NCBI GenBank assembly: GCA_905214465.1
Contig: CAJMMD010000016.1
Coordinates: 1-55,185, forward strand
Length of the DNA: 55,185 nucleotides
Reading direction: 5' to 3'
From: an uncultured bacterium
GTDB taxonomy: Bacteria > Actinomycetota > Coriobacteriia > Coriobacteriales > Coriobacteriaceae
Shown here: positions 48,672 to 55,185 of the stretch, piece by piece
Position numbering within the stretch: position 1 is the first letter of the stretch
Layout of the letters: every line of letters begins with the position of its first letter
Notes under the pieces: generated by a model
The model's database searches: none
Seen by the model: the letters and a program-made list of their open reading frames with translations, nothing else
Told to the model about the DNA's origin: nothing
Made by a program: the position numbers and the translations under genes

Positions 48672-49841
48672 ATGGCTGAGTTCATTAACAGGGATTTGCA
48701 TGAGTTGCTCATTCGCATGGCAGGCTGGTTTCCTGTTGTGTCGTTGACAGGGCCTAGGCAGAGCGGTAAGTCTACGCTGGTTCGGCATGCCTTTCCCGAC
48801 TATTCCTACGTCACGCTTGAGGACCCTCAAACGAGGCGCGCGGCCTTGGAGGATCCGGTGAGTTTTATCCGCAACCGAAAGGGCGGACTCATCATCGATG
48901 AGGCGCAATACGCGCCGGATTTGTTTTCAATGATCCAGGTTGTTTCGGATGAGCGGGGAGACGCCGGTCAATACATCCTTACAGGCTCGCAAAACTTTTT
49001 GATGATGAAAAGCATCGGGCAGTCTCTTGCCGGGCGAGTCGGGATCTTAAAATTGCTGCCATTATCGTTTCGAGAAGCGGAGAGGGGCCAGCAGGGGCAG
49101 CTGGAAGTGGATTTGTTCGCGCTCGAAGGGGGATACCCTCGCCTGCGTTCCGCCGGAATGCCGTCCTCGGTTTATTTCCCCAGCTATATCGATACCTATG
49201 TTGAGCGCGATGTTGTGGGCTTGCTTGATGTGCGCAATAAGGCGGAGTTTCATAAGTTTCTGTCCATAATTGCTCAGAGCGTCGGTGCCCTCATCAATAT
49301 ATCCTCGCTTTCTCGAGATACGGGCGTGAGCGTATCGACCATTAAAAGCTGGTTGTCCATCCTGGAGCAGAGCTACCTGACGTTTTCGCTGCAGCCCTAT
49401 TATGCAAATGCCAAGAAGCGTCTAACTAAAACGCCCAAGCTCTATTTTTACGACACGGGGCTGCTCTGCTACTTGCTCAAAATTGGATCACTGGAGCAAC
49501 TATTGGAGAGCCCTTATCTGGGGGCCGTTTTCGAAAACCTCATCGTTTCCGAAACGGCGAAGAGCCATCTCAACGTGGGCGAGAATCCCGAGCTGTATTT
49601 CTATAGGGACGACAGCAAGCGTGAAATCGATTTGCTCGACTGTACAAACTCAGGGAGTCCCAAGGCTATCGAAATAAAATCATCCAGAACGTATCACGAT
49701 AAGTACGCCCGCCATCTACAGACTGTATGCGATGAGATCGACATTGCAAAAGATGCGCGCTATGTTGTGGCCCGCGTGGACTCAACGTATGAGTCGAAAG
49801 ACTGTAGTGTGGTTTCGGCGCGTGATTGGCTTTTACGATAA
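48672..49841 (+). CDS. AAA-family ATPase with DUF4143 domain (ATPase 2)
   Basis: 389 residues from the ATG after AAGGGGC; the frame is open upstream through the repeat array. The AAA_14 domain has Walker A GPRQSGKS (27-34), Walker B GGLIIDEAQ (71-79) and YILTGSQNF. The DUF4143 region includes a small helix-turn-helix-like stretch (NISSLSRDTGVSVSTIKSWLSILEQSYL), LYFYDTGLLCYLL and the PD-(D/E)XK-like REIDLLDC ... AIEIKSSRTYH. It is the standard family length. It shares domain layout with ATPase 1 but little sequence. It is a single AT-richer gene of likely foreign origin. Confidence 0.87.
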   Translation: MAEFINRDLHELLIRMAGWFPVVSLTGPRQSGKSTLVRHAFPDYSYVTLEDPQTRRAALEDPVSFIRNRKGGLIIDEAQYAPDLFSMIQVVSDERGDAGQYILTGSQNFLMMKSIGQSLAGRVGILKLLPLSFREAERGQQGQLEVDLFALEGGYPRLRSAGMPSSVYFPSYIDTYVERDVVGLLDVRNKAEFHKFLSIIAQSVGALINISSLSRDTGVSVSTIKSWLSILEQSYLTFSLQPYYANAKKRLTKTPKLYFYDTGLLCYLLKIGSLEQLLESPYLGAVFENLIVSETAKSHLNVGENPELYFYRDDSKREIDLLDCTNSGSPKAIEIKSSRTYHDKYARHLQTVCDEIDIAKDARYVVARVDSTYESKDCSVVSARDWLLR

Positions 49842-49863
49842 CAAGCTCGGCGCATTAACAACA

Positions 49864-49901
49864 GCCGCGAAGGGAACCGGCCCCTTTTGCGGCGGTTTTT
49901 T
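49864..49901 (+). terminator. Terminator of ATPase 2
   Basis: GCCGCGAAGGG pairs with CCCTTTTGCGGC around AACCGGC, followed by TTTTTT, 23 bases after the stop. Confidence 0.8.
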
Positions 49902-49925
49902 GCCTATCTGGTGCGTCTTAGATGC

Positions 49926-50217
49926 AAGTGAGTAGACTTATTTGGATATGCCGAGCACATCGCGACAAATGCTCAATAAAACCGCAGGTCAGAGCTGTGG
50001 CGTTTTGGGGCGTGCTTGACCTCCTGCAAAAAGCCTACTCACTTGGTTTTTTCTGTTAGAAGACCGCCGCGAGGGAAGGCAGCTCCCTCGCGGCGGCTGA
50101 CATTTGCCCAGATAAAACCTGCCAAAATAAACCTGTCTACTCTTTGAGCCAGAGCCGACACTAATTCAAATGGCGAAATCAAAGGGCGTTCTCCGCATGG
50201 AGGGCGCCCTTTTTTTT
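49926..50217 (+). other. Structured intergenic stretch with successive hairpins
   Basis: There is no gene in 49842-50216. After the ATPase terminator, CAAGTGAGTA (about 49925) pairs with TACTCACTTG (about 50034), followed by GTTTTTTCT. A 13-bp stem CCGCCGCGAGGGA / TCCCTCGCGGCGG lies at 50067-50099. A third hairpin, GGGCGTTCTCC / GGAGGGCGCCC with T8, spans 50188-50217. The first could be a small RNA ending at its own terminator. A 16-nt string here (49979) recurs at 31622. Confidence 0.45.
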
Positions 50218-51020
50218 CATCGCAGGATGTTTTGCACGGCAGTCATAAGGCCCAGGCGGTTGCCGACGCCGAGCTTGCGATAGATGGCGTTGATGTGCTT
50301 CTTGACGGTTGACTCGCTTATGAATAGCTCGTTTGCCATCTGTTTGTTCGTTTTGCCGTCGAGCATGAGCCGCATGACTTCGGCTTCGCGCGGTTGGATA
50401 TTGTGTTCTGTAATGAAGGCGTTCAGATGGTTTGTGTCTTCGGTCTGGGTGAGTTTAATGCCCCGAGGATAGAGGTTGGCGAGCGCGAGGCTCGCGTGCC
50501 GAGCGATTTCGAGCAGGATTGCGAGCTCGGTGTCAGTGAAGTCCCCGGCCGTGCGTTCGCGAAACAGGGTGATGCTTCCAAGTGGTAGGTTGTTGTGAGC
50601 AAGCGTGGCCGTACAGCCAAAGTAGACGCCCTGCGGTTCCATCCATTTGCGATAGATGGGCGTGGCATCGCGTCGCTTGACGTCGACGAGGTCGAGGTCG
50701 CGGTAGACGCCGACCTTATGTAAGTCAAAGCTCCATGTTGTATAGTCCATCGCGGCGTAGCGGTTGTAGTAGTCGCTCAGTGCGCGGTCGTCCATTCCGC
50801 TGCTTGCGGGGTGGACGTAGCGTGGGGCATCACTGCCCGCCGCCTCGATCAGGTCGAACATGGCGATCCGATGGGGCACGAGCCCTATCGTTCCCTCGAG
50901 GGTCTCCTTTTGCAGCTTATCGACACCGTGTGATGCGTGGATTGCAAGCGCGAGCTCGTTGAGAGCAGTCCAGGTCGTACTGTCCAACTCAATAGTCTGC
51001 TGTTTATTGCATGGGGGCAT
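50217..51020 (-). CDS. LuxR-family regulator with N-terminal sensor domain (soluble)
   Basis: 267 residues. The N-terminal GAF-like region (about 30-185; GLVPHRIAMFDLIEAAG, GVYFGCTATLAHNNLPLGSITLFRERTAGDFTDTELAIL) precedes a C-terminal LuxR helix-turn-helix (HNIQPREAEVMRLMLDGKTNKQMANELFISESTVKKHINAIYRKLGV). It lacks membrane segments, unlike the two 7TM paralogues. It is divergent from aguA-2 and likely its regulator. The ATG at 51020 has an AAAGGACG site. Confidence 0.87.
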   Translation of the reverse strand: MPPCNKQQTIELDSTTWTALNELALAIHASHGVDKLQKETLEGTIGLVPHRIAMFDLIEAAGSDAPRYVHPASSGMDDRALSDYYNRYAAMDYTTWSFDLHKVGVYRDLDLVDVKRRDATPIYRKWMEPQGVYFGCTATLAHNNLPLGSITLFRERTAGDFTDTELAILLEIARHASLALANLYPRGIKLTQTEDTNHLNAFITEHNIQPREAEVMRLMLDGKTNKQMANELFISESTVKKHINAIYRKLGVGNRLGLMTAVQNILR

Positions 51021-51082
51021 AGGGCGTCCTTTCCATTGCGGAACCCAGTATGTCATGTTCTCGGCCTGAATAGAACTTTAGG

Positions 51083-51111
51083 TCAGCGAATGGTATACCG
51101 TCGATCGCTGA
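51083..51111. promoter_or_regulatory. Inverted repeat between luxR-3 and aguA-2
   Basis: TCAGCGA and TCGCTGA arms flank a 15-base centre containing GGTATACC. It is central in the 178-base divergent region and a candidate LuxR-3 operator. Confidence 0.5.
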
Positions 51112-51198
51112 AAGGGGCTCGAGGGACCATTGAGAACATCTCGGTGCGGCCGCATCATGGTCTCGTCAAGCAAAAGCACCGAGATTTAGGAGCTTGAA

Positions 51199-52320
51199 AT
51201 GAAGACCATCTACGAGAGTGAGTCCACACCTAAGAAGGACGGGTTCTATATGCCCGGCGAGTATGAGGAGCAGGAGCGCACCTGGATTTTGTGGCCGCAT
51301 CGTTCGGATGTGTGGCGCTGCGGTGCCAAGCCGGCGCAAAAGGTCTTTACCGAGATTATTAAGACCGTTGCACGCTTCCAACCCATCACCGTTGGTGTCA
51401 ATGCCGAGGATTTCCCTGCGGTGTGCGAGATTTTCGATGGCGTTGAGAACGTGCGCGTGATTCATATGGAGTACAACGACTCCTGGATCCGCGACCCCGG
51501 CCCGGCGTTTCTTGTCAACGACAAGGGCGACGTGGCACTCTCGCACTTCCACTTTAATGCTTACGGCGGTTTCATTGACGGCCTGTATTTCCCGTGGGAC
51601 AAGGACGCTTCCATTGGCCTGCAGGTGGCACAGCTCGAGCAGGTTAACCGCTATCGTCCCGAGGATTATATCCTCGAGGGTGGCTCGTTTAACTGCGACG
51701 GCCAGGGCACCGTGGTGACCACCGAGATGTGCCTGCTCAATGAGGACCGCAACCCCCAGTACACCAAGGGGCAGATCGAGGAGAAGCTTGCCGAGTACCT
51801 GGGCATCGAGAAGGTCATTTGGATCAAGGATGGCATCGACCCGTTTGAGACCAACGGGCACGTGGATGACGTCGCATGCTTTAGTGCGCCCGGAGAGGTC
51901 TGCTGCATGTGGACCGATGATCCCAACCATAAGTTCTACAAGGAGTGCCAAGAGGCGTATAAGACGCTTTCCGAGACGACGGATGCCCGTGGCCGCAAGC
52001 TCAAGATCCACAAGGTGATTATGCCTGCGACCTCGGTATATATGACCGAGGAGGAGGCATCGACCATCGATCCGGTCGAGGGTGTGCTGCCGCGTACCCC
52101 CGAGGATGCTTTCGAGCCGAGCTACCTCAACTTCCTGCCCATCAACGGGGCGGTGCTGGTGCCACAGTTTGGCGACCCCAACGATGCCCAGGCACTCAAG
52201 GATATCCAAGCCGCCTATCCGGATCGCGAGGTCATCGGCATCATGACGCGCGAGGTCATCTATGGTGGCGGCAACATCCACTGCATCACCCAGCAGCAGC
52301 CCAAGGCGCGCTGTAAATAG
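51199..52320 (+). CDS. aguA: Agmatine deiminase (canonical copy)
   Basis: 373 residues. It deiminates agmatine to N-carbamoylputrescine. It carries the expected motifs: NDSWIRDPGPAFLV, FNAYGGFIDGLYFPWDKD, ILEGGSF, CLLNEDRNPQYTKGQIEEKL, ETNGHVDDVACF and catalytic C362 in YGGGNIHCITQQ. It is closer to the enterococcal enzyme than the paralogue at 40426, which carries an insertion and a changed RDxGP motif. It is monocistronic with its own regulator and terminator. A TTTAGGAG site precedes the ATG. Confidence 0.92.
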   Translation: MKTIYESESTPKKDGFYMPGEYEEQERTWILWPHRSDVWRCGAKPAQKVFTEIIKTVARFQPITVGVNAEDFPAVCEIFDGVENVRVIHMEYNDSWIRDPGPAFLVNDKGDVALSHFHFNAYGGFIDGLYFPWDKDASIGLQVAQLEQVNRYRPEDYILEGGSFNCDGQGTVVTTEMCLLNEDRNPQYTKGQIEEKLAEYLGIEKVIWIKDGIDPFETNGHVDDVACFSAPGEVCCMWTDDPNHKFYKECQEAYKTLSETTDARGRKLKIHKVIMPATSVYMTEEEASTIDPVEGVLPRTPEDAFEPSYLNFLPINGAVLVPQFGDPNDAQALKDIQAAYPDREVIGIMTREVIYGGGNIHCITQQQPKARCK

Positions 52321-52358
52321 CAGTTCCATGGTGAACAGTGCTTGATTGTCCGCACGCG

Positions 52359-52393
52359 AAAGTTCGCCGACTTCAATGGTCGGCGGACTTTTT
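52359..52393 (+). terminator. Terminator of aguA-2
   Basis: AAAGTTCGCCGAC / GTCGGCGGACTTT stem with loop TTCAATG and a TTTTTG end, about 40 bases after the stop. Confidence 0.85.
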
Positions 52394-52501
52394 GTGTGGT
52401 GGTTTCAGCTGAACGGCGGGCCGTGCGGCTTGGGTGTGCGGGCACACAATCTGGGGAAACCAAACAGATTGGGGGCTTGTATAATCGATTCGAAGGGAAA
52501 C

Positions 52502-52651
52502 GTGCGACCCGAGGGCATGTTTAACAGGGCGTACCTGGCCCCCGAAGCCCAGCGCGCATACGATACGCTGCTCGAGTGCGTGCTCAACGGGCAGAAGGGT
52601 TGCGAGGCTTCGGCGCATGCGGGCATGGATACCATCAAGGCGCTCGTATAG
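52502..52651 (+). pseudogene. Short gene fragment (N-terminal-like, family uncertain)
   Basis: The frame encodes MFNRAYLAPEAQRAYDTLLECVLNG, then stops after IKALV. The pattern (Y..L..EAQ.AYD.LL..VL.G) recalls the start of transglutaminase-like surface proteins of Coriobacteriia, but the fragment ends within about 45 residues. A GAAGGGAAAC site precedes it. It could be a broken gene start or a small real gene. Confidence 0.3.
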
Positions 52652-53222
52652 CTTTACGCTTTCGGATGTGACACATAGGACTGCGTGCGCCGCTCCCGGC
52701 TATATTGCCCCCGAGGTGCTTCAACTCATGGAGATAGCCGGCATCAGCGATTTCGAGAGCTTGGCAGCGTCCACGAATGCCCCCGTGTTTACGCCACAGA
52801 CGGATGACTTTGGACTCGCGGTCCATATCTTTAAGATGCTTAACCGCGGAATACACCCATACGCTTCTGGTGAGCTGGACTTGGACATATTTGACCTGGA
52901 CGACGATGACATTCCGCCTGCACCATTGATAAACAGCTGCGTGTGTAATGGGCACAGCCCGTTTGTGGGGACGTTGGTCGGATACGTTGTCCCAAAGTAC
53001 GCTCTTGAGCTCGATGATTTTAGCGGCATTATGGGCGAGGCACTCCGTCGATCGCTGTATGGCAGGGCGGAGGAGCGTCTTGACGCACGCACATGGGCGC
53101 GCCTGCTCGACCGCTATCTATCCGAGACAGTTGTGTGCAAACGTGGCCATCTCCACCACTCGTTACAGCACGAATGCCCTTGCTGCCGAGGAGAGCGCGC
53201 CTTGTTGACTCGTCTTGGTTGA
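52617..53222 (+). pseudogene. C-terminal remnant of a Ser/Thr protein kinase-like protein
   Basis: About 200 residues. AAPGYIAPEVLQ matches the kinase activation segment (APE motif). TDDFGLAVHIFKMLNRGIHPYAS matches the following helix F region, and DARTWARLLDRYL with a C-terminal zinc-ribbon-like CKRGHLHHSLQHECPCC matches bacterial kinase families with that tail. The N-lobe, the catalytic HRD loop and DFG are missing. The preceding frame overlaps in another register. So the gene is 5'-truncated and probably inactive. Confidence 0.6.
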
Positions 53223-53266
53223 TGGTTTGGGCCGTCTTGTAGAAAGCCCGTGAGGCGACATGCAAG

Positions 53267-53917
53267 TTAATCCTGCGTGTCGCCTCCGTACATATAGACG
53301 ATAAATCCGTCGCCGGTGTCCTGGCTGTGATCCTCCAAGATGCGCTTCATGTTGAGGTGCTCGTAGAACTGCCAGTCGGAGTTGCAGTCGCTCATCAGGA
53401 AGAATTTGGTGCACCCGGCTTTGGCGAGTTCGGCGCGCGCAAGGTCGATGAGCGCACGGCCGAGCCCCTTGCCCTGCCATTCGGGCACGATGATGATCAG
53501 GTTGAGCTGGCCCTGGGCATATTCGTTGCCCGTTGCGGCAAAGCGGTCGGCTGTTGCCTTCTCGCGGCTATCGCCAAAGAGCGAGCCTTCGAGCTTGGCA
53601 TCGGCGGTCTTTGCCATCTCGGTTGCCTGGACGAACATTTCGTTGTAGCAGGGCTCCCACGTGGGATTGGTGCGTGGTTTGCCGTCTTCGAAGATACCGA
53701 TGCAGCAAGCGGCGATGATGCGGCCTTCAGCTTCGGCAACGAGCGCGATGGGGGAGCGCTGCAGCTGCATGGCGATGTTAAAGCGCGCACAGAAATCGGC
53801 GGCTTCGACGTCGCCTCGGTTGCGCAGCGTGTTGCACCACAGCTGGTTGTAGATGGCGCCGATGCCGGCCAGGTCATCGAGCGTGGCGGCACGCAGAGTT
53901 ACGTTGTCAAGGCTCAT
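53267..53917 (-). CDS. GNAT-family N-acetyltransferase
   Basis: 216 residues from the ATG at 53917 (GGAAGGAG site). The acetyl-CoA site lies in LIIIVPEWQGKGLGRALIDLARAELAKAGC (Q/RxxGxG/A motif as QGKGLG, about 150-155), and the C-terminal FFLMSDCNSDWQFYEHLNMKRI is typical of GNAT folds. It has a longer central section (about 60-130) than minimal GNATs. The substrate is unknown. Confidence 0.87.
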   Translation of the reverse strand: MSLDNVTLRAATLDDLAGIGAIYNQLWCNTLRNRGDVEAADFCARFNIAMQLQRSPIALVAEAEGRIIAACCIGIFEDGKPRTNPTWEPCYNEMFVQATEMAKTADAKLEGSLFGDSREKATADRFAATGNEYAQGQLNLIIIVPEWQGKGLGRALIDLARAELAKAGCTKFFLMSDCNSDWQFYEHLNMKRILEDHSQDTGDGFIVYMYGGDTQD

Positions 53918-54065
53918 GGGGGCTCCTTCCAAGTTGGGTCAGGCCACCCCTGAGTGTGACATGGACGCAGGACGGCCGCATCGACCATTCGGCAGGCGAG
54001 CCTCGAATCCTCGGGGACGGAGGGTCCTAAGAAGGAATGAGGGCGGATTTTCGGACACTTGCTCG

Positions 54066-54198
54066 ATGAGAGTGGATAATCTCCCACTTTTAGCGCTGGT
54101 ATAGGCCAAAAACGGGAGATTATCCACTCTCATTCTGGGTAGTCGTTGGGGACGTTCTTAAACGACCAGTCATTAAAGAACGTCCCCAATGACTACCC
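54066..54198. repeat. Composite two-hairpin repeat, copy 2
   Basis: Hairpin a has perfect 20-base arms (ATGAGAGTGGATAATCTCCC, 54066-54133). Hairpin b (54137-54198, GGGTAGTCGTTGGGGACG arms) pairs at all but one G:T position. Same order and core sequences as 15131-15257. A CTGCCGGCAG palindrome follows at 54215, as at 10408. Confidence 0.8.
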
Positions 54199-54234
54199 CA
54201 AGGAACATCCCAGACTGCCGGCAGAGACGATATG

Positions 54235-54319
54235 AGCAGGACATAAAACATTGAGAGCCCCTGCTGCATGAAAGACCGCGGATTAGGCCGACAATGGTGA
54301 GTGTCTAATTCAGCCGCGG
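54235..54319 (+). ncRNA. Candidate IS110 bridge RNA
   Basis: The non-coding stretch before the IS110 transposase folds into two consecutive stem-loops with wide internal loops. Stem 1 pairs AGCAGG (54235) with CCTGCT (54260). Stem 2 pairs CCGCGG (54276) with CCGCGG (54314), with an inner GATTAG / CTAAT stem around 18 nt. IS110-group elements are known to transcribe a bridge RNA with target- and donor-binding loops from the 5' non-coding end. Position and shape match; the loop pairing with donor or target was not verified. Confidence 0.5.
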
Positions 54320-54350
54320 CGGCCACGCCGCATTCATGGAAGGGGCTCCC

Positions 54351-55185
54351 ATGCTCGATACTACCACCTTCGTCGGCCTCGACGTCCACGCCCGCTCGAT
54401 AAAGGCCGTCTCCCTCGACGTCATGACCGGGGAGGTGCGTGCCGCGACCTTCGGCTTCGACGCCGGCGCCGTCGCGGAGTGGGTCCGCTCCGTGGACCCC
54501 GGGGCCAGGTGCGTGTACGAGTCCGGGGTCACGGGCTTCGACCTGCAGAAGAGGCTTTCCGGCCTGGGGGTCGACTGCGTGGTCGGCGCCGTCTCGAAGA
54601 TGATCAAGCCCAGCGCGGACAGGCGCAGGAAGAACGACCGCAACGACGCCGAGTTCCTCGCCCGCATGCTGTCGGTCGGCAACGTGGTCGAGGTGTGGGT
54701 CCCCGACGACGAGTGCGAGGCCGCCCGCGACCTGACCAGGGCGCTCGAGGACGCGAGGGACGACCTCTCGCGCTCGAAGCAGCGGCTCTCCAAGTTCCTG
54801 CTAAGGCACGGGCTCGTCTTCGACGAGAGGACGCCCACCGGCCGCAGGAAGGGCAACTGGACCCGGGCGCACTGGTCCTGGATCGAGTCGATTAGGTTCG
54901 CGGAGGGGGCCGACAACGACGCGCTCGCCTACTACGTCGACGCGGTCAGGCGGGCGGCGGAGGAGAAGGCGAGGCTCGAGGGGCTCGTCGAGGCCGAGGC
55001 CCGCAAGCCCAGGTGGCGGAAGAGGGTCGACTCCCTGCGCTGCCTCAAGGGCGTCGACACCGCTTCCGCCGCCGACCTCGTGTTCGAGGCCGGCGAGTTC
55101 TCCAGGTTCAGGAACGCCCGCTCGTTCGCCGCGTGGGTCGGCCTGACGCCCTCCGAGCACTCCAGCGGGGAGAGCGACCGCAGGG
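54351..55185 (+). mobile_element. IS110-family transposase, cut by the window end
   Basis: 278 residues are visible of about 340-400. The N-terminal RuvC-like DEDD domain starts MLDTTTFVGLDVHARSIKAV, with acidic residues in GLDVH, VYESG and KNDRNDAEFLAR. The C-terminal Transposase_20 domain (SLRCLKGVDTASAADLVFEAGEFSRF..AWVGLTPSE) holds the region before the catalytic serine, which lies past the end. A GAAGGGG site precedes the ATG. The 150-base 5' non-coding end is long, as in the IS110 (not IS1111) subgroup. Strong GC bias in third positions and many AGG arginine codons set it apart from its neighbours. Confidence 0.93.

Noticed and set aside
52346..52501. In-frame extension upstream of the fragment at 52502
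   Set aside because: It runs through the aguA-2 terminator hairpin, so it is not coding.
1..55185. tRNA or rRNA genes
   Set aside because: No cloverleaf or conserved rRNA segments were seen in the intergenic regions, though a computed scan was not possible.

Overview
The window looks like one assembled contig from a gut actinobacterium of the class Coriobacteriia, most likely Collinsella. This is inferred from gene content and style: GC-rich codons with strong AGGAGG-type ribosome sites, membrane-bound 7TM LuxR regulators, galactose and agmatine catabolism, and families of ACCACCAC-type hairpin terminators. No rRNA, tRNA or CRISPR-Cas genes were seen. Both ends lie in IS110-family transposase sequence. 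The first 55 bases are the exact reverse complement of the last 55, so the contig probably stops where an assembler could not pass a repeated insertion sequence.

Bases 1-20,000 hold galactose and lactose metabolism: galM and a DeoR regulator; a ParE/Phd-type toxin-antitoxin pair; the lactose phosphotransferase/tagatose-6-phosphate system (lacG, lacE, a LacI regulator, lacF, then lacA-lacB-lacX-lacC); and the Leloir genes galK-galT with a second LacI regulator. Lactose enters as lactose-6-phosphate, is split by LacG, and galactose-6-phosphate goes through LacAB and LacC to tagatose-1,6-bisphosphate. No lacD is present; a class II aldolase at 28.5 kb is the candidate for the last step. Spaced GTTC direct repeats at four promoters suggest that the DeoR protein is the regulator of this set. 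A flavodiiron protein (fprA) follows.

Bases 21,000-36,000 hold a TetR/MFS/glycoside hydrolase/ROK kinase sugar cassette, a DeoR regulator with the aldolase, a HAD phosphatase, an AraC regulator, a NUDIX-Vsr fusion protein and a BceAB-type ABC transporter. Bases 36,000-52,300 are an agmatine/amine region: three LuxR regulators (two with 7TM domains), putrescine carbamoyltransferase, two agmatine:putrescine-type antiporters, two agmatine deiminases (one divergent), a YtcJ-type amidohydrolase and a MATE exporter. The right end is degraded (kinase and other gene fragments, a GNAT acetyltransferase) and leads into an IS110 element whose 5' non-coding end folds like a bridge RNA.

The most unusual signal is in three AAA-type ATPase genes (3,054, 21,058 and 48,672). 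Each is preceded by its own tandem direct-repeat array of exact period (34 nt x4, 19 nt x4 and 23 nt x3), each with a different repeat sequence. Two of the three are also bordered by a separate 57-nt palindromic element (16-nt arm, always a 25-nt loop, 16-nt arm) that recurs every 80-81 nt. I know of no described system with this arrangement.
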